Assembly (NCBI GenBank): GCA_020846635.1
Contig: JADLDO010000041.1
Coordinates: forward strand, 62,001 to 126,000
Length of the DNA stretch: 64,000 nt
Direction: 5' to 3'
Origin: Caldilineaceae bacterium
GTDB lineage: Bacteria; Chloroflexota; Anaerolineae; Caldilineales; Caldilineaceae
Numbering within the stretch: position 1 is the first letter of the stretch; each line of letters starts with the position of its first letter. Below are positions 17,518 through 26,834 of this stretch, piece by piece. The notes under the pieces were generated by a model that saw only the letters and a list, made by a program, of their open reading frames with translations, was not told the DNA's origin and did not search any database. Position numbers and translations under genes: made by a program.

Positions 17518-18951
17518 CTATGCTGCTGGTTCCGCCTCAACGCCATGCGTGCCGAGTGCTTCCTCTTCTTCCCGTTCGGTTTCCGCCACAAGTTCACGCA
17601 TCTCAAAAATCGAAATCACAGGAAGCAGCCGGATAAACAAGAACAAGAGCGCAAAGAACAAGCCAATCGTGCCGATGTATGTGGCCCAGTCGAAGAAAGT
17701 CGGGTTATAGAAGCCCCAGGCCGCGGGAACATAGTCGCGGTGCAGGCTGGTGATGACGATGACATAACGCTCAAACCACATGCCGACATTGACGATCAGC
17801 GAAATGACAAACAAAATGGGAATGCTGGTTCGTATGCGCCGCGACCAAAGCAACTGTGGCACAAGCACATTCGCCGCGATCATGGTCCAGAAAGCAGGGG
17901 CATAGGGCCCCAGCGCGCGGTTGATGACAACAAATCCTTCATATTCGTTGCCGCTGTACCAGGACATAAAAAATTCGGTCATATAGCCATAGGCGACCAT
18001 CAGCCCCGTTGCTAAGATCACTTTAGACATGTTGTTGAAGTGCTGCATAGTAATCAGATCTTGCAAGCCAAACACAGCGCGCAGAGGAATCGCAATCGCC
18101 ATCACCATTGCAAAACCGGAAAAGACTGCACCCGCCACAAAGTAAGGCGGAAAGATCGTCGTATGCCAGCCGGGGACGATGGACGCCGCAAAATCCAGAC
18201 CGACGATGCTGTGTACCGAGACCACAAGCGGGGTCGCCAGTGCCGCCAGCAGAAAGTACGCGGTCTGATAACGCTGCCAGTGCGAAGCGGCGTTGCGCCA
18301 GCCCATTGCAAAAATGCCAAAGATCATCTGTGCTGGTCTGCTCTTGGCCTGGTCACGCAGCGTTGCCAGGTCGGGCACAAGTCCTACATACCAAAATATC
18401 AGTGAAATCAGCCCATAGGTGGAGATGGCGAAAACATCCCAGACAAGTGGGCTGCGCCATTGCGGCCAAAGATCCATCGTGTTGGGATAGGGAATCAGCC
18501 AGTAGAAGAGCCACGGACGACCTAAGTGCAAAATTGGGAAAAGACCGGCACAGGCCACGGCAAAAAGCGTCATCGCTTCGGCAAAACGATTGATCGAGGT
18601 ACGCCACTCCTGGCGCAGCAAGAGCAGCACTGCTGAAATCAAGGTTCCTGCATGACCGATACCGATCCACCAGACAAAGTTAACGATGGCAAACCCCCAG
18701 CCGACAGGAACATTGACACCCCATATGCCGATGCCGCGTACCAACAGCGCCGTGACTGCATAGAGAAGCAGCATGACCAGGGCAAAGGTCAATGCGAAAC
18801 CAATCAGCCACCAAAGCGGCGTGCCGCGCGTCAATACAATTGAGCTGATCTTGTCGCTTACTGTGCCAATGTCGTGGCCGCGCCCCAATACCGGCGATGA
18901 GATTCCGGCGCGGATCGAGTGATGATAGTCGGTGGTTGGATCTGTGCTCAT
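17518..18951 (-). CDS. actC: Alternative complex III subunit C, NrfD-like quinol-binding membrane protein
   Basis: A 477-residue membrane protein of the NrfD/PsrC family with about ten helices. Segments such as TPLWWLIGFALTFALVMLLL, FVWWIGIGHAGTLISAVLLL and SWYSGNEYEGFVVINRALGP are typical of ActC. It carries the quinol site that donates electrons to the iron-sulfur subunit B. The start overlaps the actB stop by four bases (ATGA). A glutamate-rich tail of about 20 residues follows the last helix. Confidence 0.93.
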   Translation of the reverse strand: MSTDPTTDYHHSIRAGISSPVLGRGHDIGTVSDKISSIVLTRGTPLWWLIGFALTFALVMLLLYAVTALLVRGIGIWGVNVPVGWGFAIVNFVWWIGIGHAGTLISAVLLLLRQEWRTSINRFAEAMTLFAVACAGLFPILHLGRPWLFYWLIPYPNTMDLWPQWRSPLVWDVFAISTYGLISLIFWYVGLVPDLATLRDQAKSRPAQMIFGIFAMGWRNAASHWQRYQTAYFLLAALATPLVVSVHSIVGLDFAASIVPGWHTTIFPPYFVAGAVFSGFAMVMAIAIPLRAVFGLQDLITMQHFNNMSKVILATGLMVAYGYMTEFFMSWYSGNEYEGFVVINRALGPYAPAFWTMIAANVLVPQLLWSRRIRTSIPILFVISLIVNVGMWFERYVIVITSLHRDYVPAAWGFYNPTFFDWATYIGTIGLFFALLFLFIRLLPVISIFEMRELVAETEREEEEALGTHGVEAEPAA

Positions 18952-21900
18952 GTTTCTAGCTCTGGATTCGGGTTACGCACTGCGGCGAGATAGGTCGTAC
19001 GCGGTTGGGTTCCCAACTCTTCCAACATCCCATAGTGCAGTGGGCTTTGCTTTTGTTGTGCCACCACACTGCCGGTATCGTTAATGTTGCCAAAGACAAT
19101 GGCTTGCGTTGGGCACGCCTGTTGGCAGGCGGTCAAGACTTCGCCATCTCGAATCGGGCGGTTCTCCTTCTCTGCGTCGATGCGCCCCTGATTAATGCGC
19201 TGGATGCAATAGCTACACTTCTCCATCACGCCGCGCGAGCGCACAGTCACATCCGGGTTGCGCCACATAGCCATCAGCGGAATCTCGTCCTCGTTGTATT
19301 CATAGAAATTGAAACGGCGCACTTTATAGGGGCAGTTGTTGGAGCAGTAGCGCGTGCCCACACAGCGGTTATAGACCATCTCGTTCAAACCTTCGCTGTC
19401 ATGCACAGTTGCAGCCACCGGGCAGACAGGCTCGCAGGGAGCCTTCTCACAGTGCATACAGGGGCGCGGCTGAAAGTGCGTCTCTGGATCATCCAACTCA
19501 CCGGCATAGTAGCGATCGACCTTGATCCAATGCATCTCGCGCCCATTGAGGACGCCCTCCTTGCCTACAATCGGAATGTTGTTCTCGATTTGACAGGCGA
19601 TGGTACAGGCATTGCAGCCGATACAGGCGTTTAGATCGATCGACATGCCCCAGGCATTGCCCTCATATTCGTATTCGGGATAGAGCGACGGGGACGATCC
19701 CGCTTGCGCTTCTACGCCCGTACCTGTGCCGCCTTCCGCCGGGCCATGCCCTCCCCTTGCAAAGTTGGGATCCTCCTGGAAATGTGCCAGCGTTCCCGCG
19801 CGCACAAGATCGCGACCGGCCAACGAATCATGCTCTTGAATGCTCGCCAGCGGATAACGCCCGCCGCTGCTCTGGATCGACGCACCCGATCCAAACCAAA
19901 ATGCGTCAGAGGTACGCAAGGCATAGGCATTAAAGCCCAGTTCTTCACTGGCCTTGCCTTCCCAACTGCGACCATAGCCCAGATGGATTGTGGCCGATTC
20001 GTCGGCATGCCCTGGCATGATCCAGGCCGCGGCCTCCAGCACCCGCTCGCGGAAAGTGACCTGCACCCTGTCATGCGACGCAATGCCCAACCGTTCAGCA
20101 GTGGCAGGGCTCAACAAGAGGGCATTGTCCCAGGTGAGCAGCGTCAACTGCTTGGGCAACTCCTGAAGCCAAAGATTGTTGGTAAAGCGTCCATCCCAAA
20201 CGGTTGGGTCTGGACGAAAGTTAAGCTCTAGCTCGCCACTGCCCACCGTGGGCGCAGGCAGCGCCGTCGCCTGGATGCGTAGATCGAGCGGCGCAGAGGC
20301 ACTGCCAGCCACAATGCCATCATGTAAGGCGGTGCGCCAGAAAAGCTCTACATCCTCCTGCGGCGGGCTATCCAATTCGGCATAATAGCCATGCCAGTAG
20401 GATCGCACGATTTCATAGGGTGAACGCGTCTCACCACCAACCAGGGCGGCAAGCATTTCGTGGGCGCTTCTCCCTTGAAAGAGCGGCGCAATGAGGGGCT
20501 GAATGATCGTCGCAGTGCCATCATAACTGCGGGCATCACTCCAACTCTCCAACTCATGCACACCGGGAATGTGCCAATGGCAAAATTCGGACGTTTCATC
20601 GAGATAAAAACTCATCTGCGCGCAAAACTCGACCTGGCCCATCGCCTCGGCAAAAGCAAAATCCACAGGCGCAGTCAGCACCGGGTTGCAGTCAATGATG
20701 ACGAGGGTATCCACATCACCGGCAGTCATCGCCTCTGTCAGCGTACGCAGCGATTCAAGCTCCGTCACAGCTTCGACCTCGACCGGCGCAATATAACTCA
20801 CTGTATTGCCCACATTGCCCAGGCTTTCATTGATAGCATGGGCAAGCGCATGGACAACCGCAGGCTGTGTCTCGCCCGCGATGACAAGGCTGGCACCTGC
20901 GTTGTCTATCAGGTCACGCGCCGCCGCCTCGACCCAGCGCGCCTGTTCGTCCGCAAGATTCTGTGGAATCTCCACCTCAAAGGCGACGCCAATGGTACGC
21001 GCCAATGACCGCGCAAATAGCTCCACCTGGCTCGCCTGCACAGCCAGCCGGTGATCTGCCTTCGCCCCGGTGATGGTGGGCGTGCTTTCCAGCATATAGA
21101 GCCGGTTCATCTCCGGCTGGTTCCAGACCCGCCGCTGATCGATAAAGTCGCGCGCATAGCGAACGCTGCCCGGTTGGGTAAAGAGAAAATCGGCGTCGAG
21201 CGAGACAATCCGCTGGGCGGCTTCAAAGTGATAGACCGGTAGTGCCGGTTCACCAAAGGCCAACTGTGTACCGGCATAAAGATTGTCGTTGCTCACCGGC
21301 TCATATTGGTGCCAGGTTGCCTGGGGAAAGCGTTCCCGGAGCGCCGCGATCTGGCTTCCCAGGGTGGGCGAGGTCGTTCGTCCCGTCAAGAGATGCAAGC
21401 CTGCCCCGCCATTGGCTTCCAGCGCATCCAGGCGCGGGTTGAGTTCAGCCAGGAAATTCTCCCATGTGTTGATCTGCCCCTGGCGCGTCACAACCTGTGC
21501 GCGATCCGGGTCATACAAAGTGAGCAGCGATCCCTGGATCAGGGCATTGGTCCCCCCTAGACTGGCAGCATGTTGGGGATTGCCTTCCAGCTTGGTCGGT
21601 CTTCCCAGATGGTTTTCGGCTAAGACACCAATCGCATAGCCCCCTAACTGGATCGCGGTGGCATAGAAAAGCGGTTTACCAGGCACAATCTCTTCGGGCG
21701 CAACCACATAGGGAACAATCGTTTCACCCGGTTTTTCCGGGGTACAGCCGGTGAGGCCCGCCATTGCCAACGCCGCGCCCATGAGCTTGAGAAAATCACG
21801 CCGCGTCGTCCCGGAGCGAGCCTCGCTGACCATCGAGGCCGCGATCTGCCGCGGGAACTCCGCTTCCAGCAATTTCTGAAACGCCTCCGTGTTCGCCACC

Positions 21901-21989
21901 TCTTCCAGGCTGCGCCAAAACTGTTTGCTCGTATGAGGCTGAGCGAGACGCGCTCGAATCTCACCAATGCTCAGTTCGTCTTTGTCCAT
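18948..21989 (-). CDS. actB: Alternative complex III subunit B, molybdopterin-oxidoreductase-like iron-sulfur protein
   Basis: A 1013-residue periplasmic subunit. The Tat signal is internal (TTRRDFLKLMG, near residues 61-71) after a stretch starting LSIGEIRARL, as usual for ActB. The N-terminal two thirds resemble a molybdopterin oxidoreductase, a domain known not to bind the cofactor in ActB. The C-terminal third holds the cluster motifs CIGCNACTIAC, CMHCEKAPCEPVCP, CVGTRYCSNNCP and CSYCIQR with ACQQACP, fitting three [4Fe-4S] and one [3Fe-4S] cluster. The ATG at 21989 is chosen, but a GTG at 22004 has an equally good GGAG signal; the two start regions are direct repeats of each other. Confidence 0.93.
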   Translation of the reverse strand: MDKDELSIGEIRARLAQPHTSKQFWRSLEEVANTEAFQKLLEAEFPRQIAASMVSEARSGTTRRDFLKLMGAALAMAGLTGCTPEKPGETIVPYVVAPEEIVPGKPLFYATAIQLGGYAIGVLAENHLGRPTKLEGNPQHAASLGGTNALIQGSLLTLYDPDRAQVVTRQGQINTWENFLAELNPRLDALEANGGAGLHLLTGRTTSPTLGSQIAALRERFPQATWHQYEPVSNDNLYAGTQLAFGEPALPVYHFEAAQRIVSLDADFLFTQPGSVRYARDFIDQRRVWNQPEMNRLYMLESTPTITGAKADHRLAVQASQVELFARSLARTIGVAFEVEIPQNLADEQARWVEAAARDLIDNAGASLVIAGETQPAVVHALAHAINESLGNVGNTVSYIAPVEVEAVTELESLRTLTEAMTAGDVDTLVIIDCNPVLTAPVDFAFAEAMGQVEFCAQMSFYLDETSEFCHWHIPGVHELESWSDARSYDGTATIIQPLIAPLFQGRSAHEMLAALVGGETRSPYEIVRSYWHGYYAELDSPPQEDVELFWRTALHDGIVAGSASAPLDLRIQATALPAPTVGSGELELNFRPDPTVWDGRFTNNLWLQELPKQLTLLTWDNALLLSPATAERLGIASHDRVQVTFRERVLEAAAWIMPGHADESATIHLGYGRSWEGKASEELGFNAYALRTSDAFWFGSGASIQSSGGRYPLASIQEHDSLAGRDLVRAGTLAHFQEDPNFARGGHGPAEGGTGTGVEAQAGSSPSLYPEYEYEGNAWGMSIDLNACIGCNACTIACQIENNIPIVGKEGVLNGREMHWIKVDRYYAGELDDPETHFQPRPCMHCEKAPCEPVCPVAATVHDSEGLNEMVYNRCVGTRYCSNNCPYKVRRFNFYEYNEDEIPLMAMWRNPDVTVRSRGVMEKCSYCIQRINQGRIDAEKENRPIRDGEVLTACQQACPTQAIVFGNINDTGSVVAQQKQSPLHYGMLEELGTQPRTTYLAAVRNPNPELET

Positions 21990-22053
21990 TAGATTTCCGG
22001 TCACTTTAGATCTCCGGTCGCTTTGTTGCGCGGCGTATTGTTTATCGGTGGGC

Positions 22054-22710
22054 TTATCGGTGGCAGGTATAACAATCGGTCAGACGATCCGTTGGAATGT
22101 GATATTCCTCGATTAATTGCTCTCCAAGCGCCAACTGATCCGCAGGATGCACATAGTCCATGTCGAACACGCTCTCGACCGGACGCAGCGCGCGCTGCGG
22201 CTGGCGATGGCACTCCAAGCACCATTCCATCGTCATCGGTTCGGCCTTCCACATCAAGGGCATCTCGTCTACCTGCCCATGACACTCGGTACAGCCAATG
22301 CCTTTTTGTACATGGATGCTGTGGTTAAAATAGACAAAATCGGGCAAGTCGTGAACGCGCGTCCACGCAAGGGGAACCCCTGTGCGATAGCTCTCGCGCA
22401 CAGCGGCAAGTTGAGGGCTTTCATTCCAGATCTGAGAGTGGCAGCTCATACAGGTGTGCGTGGAGGGCATACCTGCAAAGCTCGATTCCTCGACGCTGGT
22501 ATGGCAATAGCGGCAATCAATGCCCAAACCGCTGACATGATGCTCATGGCTGAATTGAACAGGCTGCGGCTGGACAATCCCAACGCCGGTCGAATAGTCC
22601 GAACGGGCCAACGCCAACCCGATAGCCGCCAGAATAGCGATGAAAATCAGCGCGCCAAAGATGGTGACTTTGGCAAATGTGTTGGTGCTAGGATGAAATA
22701 TCTGACCCAT
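22054..22710 (-). CDS. actA: Alternative complex III subunit A, pentaheme cytochrome c
   Basis: A 218-residue protein with one N-terminal membrane anchor (about 17-37) and five CxxCH heme motifs: CRYCH, CMSCH, CTECH, CLECH and CYTCH, the last one two residues from the C-terminus. This is the membrane-anchored pentaheme subunit of alternative complex III that relays electrons to subunit E or to a soluble carrier. It is the first gene of the 12-gene respiratory operon. The divergent gap to the next gene on the other strand holds the presumed promoter. Confidence 0.94.
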   Translation of the reverse strand: MGQIFHPSTNTFAKVTIFGALIFIAILAAIGLALARSDYSTGVGIVQPQPVQFSHEHHVSGLGIDCRYCHTSVEESSFAGMPSTHTCMSCHSQIWNESPQLAAVRESYRTGVPLAWTRVHDLPDFVYFNHSIHVQKGIGCTECHGQVDEMPLMWKAEPMTMEWCLECHRQPQRALRPVESVFDMDYVHPADQLALGEQLIEEYHIPTDRLTDCYTCHR

Positions 22711-23286
22711 AAGCCACCATTGCTAACAAGAGGTTGATGAACCTAAAGTAAAAGCGAAGAAATCTGGCTGCTTTGATGTCTGGATGTGTGAAGATTTACG
22801 GCTGTATATGACTGCTCGACACAAAATGGCCGCGCGCGCAGACCCTATGGCACCCGGGCCTGCCAACTTGCCAATTCATTATGTGCTTTGGCGGAGCGGG
22901 TACAATAGCCAAAGCGATACAGCAAGGATATAGAACAGGATAGAGCGAAGAAACCGGAATACTTCTGGGAGAGCGCTGTATAAAACGACTGCTTAATGAG
23001 CGGAGAGCCGGTATGGCTGTCGTGTCAGTCCCCTGTCGTCTACAGGTAAAAGCAGAGCAAAAAGCAACTTTTTGAACGCTTTTGACAGGAAGGCAAAACA
23101 TGATAGTCTATTGGTGAGGCGTCGATTTAGCGCAGCCATCTCACCAACTGCCGATTCAATCCATCCTTCGAACCTATCGGTTTCCCTCTACCATCATCTA
23201 GCCGTCCATAGCGTACGACTGAGAATCGTCGATGAATGTAACAAGACTTGCAATTACCCGTAAACCACTGCTGAAAGGAGTCAGAA
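22711..23286. other. Divergent intergenic region between actA and a sugar ABC operon
   Basis: This 576-base stretch has no convincing gene. It must contain the start signals for the leftward respiratory operon and for the rightward sugar transporter. The only clear promoter-like match is the rightward one at 23082-23109. I see no strong repeat or RNA structure in it. Confidence 0.6.
23082..23109 (+). promoter_or_regulatory. Candidate promoter for the second sugar ABC operon
   Basis: A perfect TTGACA (23082-23087) is followed after 16 bases by TAGTCT (23104-23109), preceded by a TG. The -10 match is weak. It would leave a leader of about 170 bases before the ATG at 23287. Confidence 0.35.
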
Positions 23287-24654
23287 ATGCCGGCTATATG
23301 GACTCGATCCTGGTTATTCCTTGTGGGGTTGCTTGTGCTGTTGCTCGGCGCGTGTACGCCTCCGCCGTCGGTTGAACCTGCTGCCCCTGCCGACGCGCCT
23401 GCCGCCTCGACTGGAGATAGCGCAGCAGCACCCGCTGCCGCGACGGAGGACGAACTCAATGTTTGGATCACCTGGGGAGACAACCCGGCGCAACTTCAGT
23501 CGCTCTTTGACCGCTATACCGAAGAAACCGGCATCAAGGTCACAACCAACGCACCGGTGGACCCTCCTAAGGTCATTTCCGGCCTCTCCGGCAGCGAACC
23601 TCCCGATCTGTTGATCCTCGGCTCACCGGAGAATATTGGCAGTTGGACACGCGAAGGATTGGTCACGCCGCTGGACGACTTCTTGCAGACCGGCAAGATC
23701 GACATGGAGGATATGTCTGATGGGGCCGAAGGGCAGTGCATCTACCAGGGGCAATATTACTGTCTGCCCTGGGGAACCGACACCTATGCGCTCTTCTGGA
23801 ACAAAGACCTCTTTGAAGAAGCAGGGCTTGATCCAGATACCCCACCTCAGACGATGGAAGAACTAGCCGAGTTTGCCAAGCAGCTAACCATCACCGACGA
23901 CAACGGCAACATCATCCAGGTAGGCTTTATCCCCGATTTCTCCTGGTCGCACCTGGAGCATTATGTCACGATGATGGGGGGCTATTGGTATAACGAGGAT
24001 GGCACGCAACTGCAACTGACCTCTGATCCAGTGGTCAACGCGCTCAAATGGGAGCAGCAGTTCTACTGCGATTACGACGTAGAGGAGATTGTACGCTTCA
24101 GTTCATCTTTTGGTGGTTATGCGTCGCCGGACAATGGCTTTTATGCCGGTAAAATCGCTATGCAGCTTGAAGGCGAATGGCAGCCCGGTCCCAACTTTAT
24201 TCAAGCCTATAAGCCGGAGCTATTCTATGACGTAGCGCCCTTCCCGCCACCTGCCGCCAACCCGGAACGAGCCAACACCAACCTCGTCACGGGTAGCATT
24301 GCCATGATCCCCTCTGGCGTCGAGGACAAAGATGCTGCGTTCGATCTGCTGGCCTGGATCATGAAGCCCGAAATCTTGGGTGAGCAGATGGTCGCCAACT
24401 TCAATCTGCCCACCAGCGCCAAAGCCGCCGAAGATCCGCGCTTCACAGAAAATGAAAAGTTCCAGGTCTTCGTCAACCTGATGAACGATCCCAACGCCAA
24501 GTCACCCGTTGTCACCCCGATCAATGCCGAAGTGACAGCCGCCATTGGGGCTATTGAGGAGCAGGTTCTACGCAATTGTGCAGAACCGCTGCCCCTGCTC
24601 GAAGAAGCGCAGGCCACTCTCCAGCCGCAACTGGACGCCGCGCTCGAAAATTAG
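23287..24654 (+). CDS. Sugar ABC transporter solute-binding lipoprotein
   Basis: A 455-residue family 1 extracellular solute-binding protein. The lipoprotein signal runs to LLVLLLGAC (cysteine at residue 24), followed by an Ala/Pro-rich tether of about 30 residues. The mature part has the usual periplasmic receptor pattern, including ELNVWITWGDNPAQLQSLFD, YGYLPWGTD-like YYCLPWGTDTYALFWNKDLF and FDLLAWIMKPEILGEQM near the end. AAAGGAG precedes the ATG by 6-7 bases. It is inferred to be anchored to the cytoplasmic membrane and to feed the two permeases that follow. The sugar cannot be inferred. Confidence 0.93.
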   Translation: MPAIWTRSWLFLVGLLVLLLGACTPPPSVEPAAPADAPAASTGDSAAAPAAATEDELNVWITWGDNPAQLQSLFDRYTEETGIKVTTNAPVDPPKVISGLSGSEPPDLLILGSPENIGSWTREGLVTPLDDFLQTGKIDMEDMSDGAEGQCIYQGQYYCLPWGTDTYALFWNKDLFEEAGLDPDTPPQTMEELAEFAKQLTITDDNGNIIQVGFIPDFSWSHLEHYVTMMGGYWYNEDGTQLQLTSDPVVNALKWEQQFYCDYDVEEIVRFSSSFGGYASPDNGFYAGKIAMQLEGEWQPGPNFIQAYKPELFYDVAPFPPPAANPERANTNLVTGSIAMIPSGVEDKDAAFDLLAWIMKPEILGEQMVANFNLPTSAKAAEDPRFTENEKFQVFVNLMNDPNAKSPVVTPINAEVTAAIGAIEEQVLRNCAEPLPLLEEAQATLQPQLDAALEN

Positions 24655-24679
24655 GAATAGGCGTTACGTAGAGAAAGCA

Positions 24680-24711
24680 GAATTAGCTCGCGCAGAGGCG
24701 CGAGCTAATTC
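24680..24711 (+). terminator. Perfect hairpin between solute-binding protein and permease genes
   Basis: GAATTAGCTCGCGC (24680-24693) pairs perfectly with 24698-24711 around an AGAG tetraloop, giving a 14-bp stem. It lies 25 bases after the receptor stop and 26 before the permease start. Without a U-run it probably protects the receptor mRNA or attenuates downstream expression. Confidence 0.75.
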
Positions 24712-24737
24712 TCTGCTCGCTGCATTCGGAGGCAAGT

Positions 24738-25685
24738 ATGGCTGTTCAGCGTGTATCGCCCACCCGCCGCGGGTGGAGCGCCCGCACTCGCCGCCAATTC
24801 TTCACAGGGTTGGCCTTTATCTCGCTCTGGATTGTGGGCTTCCTTGCCTTTACGCTCTATCCCATGCTGGCATCGCTCTATTACAGCTTTACAGAACATC
24901 ACATCAAACAACCGAGCGAGTGGATCGGGTTGCTTAACTACAGCAATCTCTTGAACGATCCTCTCTTCTGGCGCTCAATCTATAACACCCTCTATATGGT
25001 CGTGATCGGTGTCCCGCTTGGCCTGCTGGTGGCATTCACCTGTGCGCTTGTGCTCAACCTCAAAGTTCCAGGCCAATCGATCTATCGTGTCATCTACTTT
25101 CTGCCCTCGATTGTGCCAATCGTTGCCAGCACGCTGCTCTGGCTCTGGATTCTCACTCCCAACGGCGGCTTGCTCAACAGCTTGCTGGAAGGAATTGGCA
25201 TCCGCGGCCCCGCCTGGACGAAAGACCCGCTGTGGGCCAAACCATCACTCATCCTGCTCAGCCTGTGGGGCATCGGCAATACGATGGTCATCTACCTGGC
25301 AGGGCTGCAAGATGTCCCACAGCATATGCTCGAAGCCGCCGAACTGGATGGAGCCAACTGGTGGCAGCGACTCTGGGCGGTGACGATTCCCCTGGTTTCG
25401 CCGATTACCCTCTTTAATCTCATCATCGGCGTTATCGCTACCTTCCAATACTTCGCCCAAGCCTATGTCCTCAGCACCGGCACGACAACCAGTGGTGAAG
25501 TGCCTTTGGGTGCGCCCCTGCAATCGACGCTTTTCTACAGCGTCTATCTCTACCAACAGGGCTTTGTCTATCTCAAAATGGGCTACGCCTCCGCACAGGC
25601 ATGGATTCTCTTTCTCATCATCATGGCCTGCACCGTGGCGCTGCTGCGTTCGTCCAACCAGTGGACCTATTACGAGGGAGGCTGA
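24738..25685 (+). CDS. Sugar ABC transporter permease, MalF/UgpA type
   Basis: A 315-residue membrane subunit with six predicted helices, starting with FFTGLAFISLWIVGFLAF. It has the family pattern EHHIKQPSEWIGLLNYSNLL, IYRVIYFLPSIVPIVASTLL and the ATPase-coupling helix LEAAELDGANWWQRLWAVTIP. CGGAGG lies 5 bases before the ATG. It pairs with the MalG-type permease that starts two bases after its stop codon. Confidence 0.93.
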   Translation: MAVQRVSPTRRGWSARTRRQFFTGLAFISLWIVGFLAFTLYPMLASLYYSFTEHHIKQPSEWIGLLNYSNLLNDPLFWRSIYNTLYMVVIGVPLGLLVAFTCALVLNLKVPGQSIYRVIYFLPSIVPIVASTLLWLWILTPNGGLLNSLLEGIGIRGPAWTKDPLWAKPSLILLSLWGIGNTMVIYLAGLQDVPQHMLEAAELDGANWWQRLWAVTIPLVSPITLFNLIIGVIATFQYFAQAYVLSTGTTTSGEVPLGAPLQSTLFYSVYLYQQGFVYLKMGYASAQAWILFLIIMACTVALLRSSNQWTYYEGG

Positions 25686-25687
25686 TC

Positions 25688-26788
25688 ATGGCTGAAATTG
25701 CCGTTCCCGCCCAAAGCGGTAGCCGGCCAACAGTGCGCTCTACATCCATACGCAACGGTTTGCGCCATCTAGCCTCCCACCTGCTGATCATCATCGTAGG
25801 GCTTTTCTTCTTTGTCCCCTTCCTGTGGATGCTCTCGACCGCGCTCAAGTCGGACCAGGACGTTTTTCGCGCGCCCCCCACGCTGTTGCCCCATGACAAT
25901 CGCTACGTCACGATCAATGGCGAAGAGTATCCTCTCTATGCTGTGCAGGTAGACGGTGAAGGCAGCACGCCACAGGAATTGGCGCTGCTCCAGATTGCCG
26001 ATGGCATGGGCACATTTGTAGACGTGGCGCGCCCCGGTGAAGAAATCTCAGTGCGTATGAAATTCGCCCAGCCCATCCTGCAAGTGGGTTTTCGCTGGCG
26101 CAACTTTATCGACGCGATCAATACGGCCTCTCGTCCTGGCCTGGGCGTCACCTTCTGGACCTATGTGCAAAATAGCCTTCTGGTCGCCATCTTCTCCATC
26201 ATTGGCACGCTCATCTCTTGTGCGCCCGCAGCCTATGGCTTTGGACGGCTGAAATGGCCTGGACGTGATCTGATCTTTTATGTCGTGTTGGCAACGCTCT
26301 GCCTGCCCTTTCAAGTCACCATGATCCCGCTCTATCTCTTTTTCACCGGCACGCTTGGTTGGGGCAATACCTTCCTGCCCCTGATCGTGCCCACCTTCTT
26401 TGCCAACGCCTTTGACATCTTCCTCCTGCGCCAATTCTTCCGCACCATTCCCGAAGAGCTAGCTGATGCGGCGCGTGTGGATGGGGCCTCCGAATTTCGC
26501 ATCTTCTGGAATATCATGCTTCCCCTCTCGGTGCCCGTCCTCGCCACCATCACTGTCTTTACCTTCCTGTGGGCATGGAACGACTTCCAGGGGCCTCTGA
26601 TCTATCTCACCGACCCGCGCCGTTACACGATGGCGCTTGGCTTGCAAGATTACCAGCGGCAGCATGGCGTCGCCTGGAACCAACTCATGGCCGCGTCTAC
26701 AATGTTCACGATCCCAATTGTGGTGCTTTTCTTCTTTGCGCAACGCACCTTTATTCAAGGCGTGAAGCTCACAGGGATCAAAGGGTAA
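25688..26788 (+). CDS. Sugar ABC transporter permease, MalG type, with enlarged periplasmic loop
   Basis: A 366-residue membrane subunit, about 80 residues longer than a usual MalG-type permease. The extra length lies between the first membrane helix (about 33-53) and the second (starting near 160). It is a beta-rich segment with YVTINGEEYPLYAVQVDGEG and TFVDVARPGEEISVRM that should face the periplasm. The rest is standard: coupling helix DAARVDGASEFRIFWNIMLP and end FIQGVKLTGIKG. GAGGGAGG inside the upstream gene supports the ATG at 25688. The inserted loop could help dock the receptor. No ATPase gene follows. Confidence 0.9.
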   Translation: MAEIAVPAQSGSRPTVRSTSIRNGLRHLASHLLIIIVGLFFFVPFLWMLSTALKSDQDVFRAPPTLLPHDNRYVTINGEEYPLYAVQVDGEGSTPQELALLQIADGMGTFVDVARPGEEISVRMKFAQPILQVGFRWRNFIDAINTASRPGLGVTFWTYVQNSLLVAIFSIIGTLISCAPAAYGFGRLKWPGRDLIFYVVLATLCLPFQVTMIPLYLFFTGTLGWGNTFLPLIVPTFFANAFDIFLLRQFFRTIPEELADAARVDGASEFRIFWNIMLPLSVPVLATITVFTFLWAWNDFQGPLIYLTDPRRYTMALGLQDYQRQHGVAWNQLMAASTMFTIPIVVLFFFAQRTFIQGVKLTGIKG

Positions 26789-26834
26789 TTGGACGGGGTA
26801 ATTTGAAGGGTAAATTGGCGGATAATGCGCGGGG

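Noticed and set aside
22711..23286. Search for a small gene or RNA in the longest gap
   Set aside because: Short frames there lack ribosome binding sites and sensible composition, and no stable structure was evident by eye.
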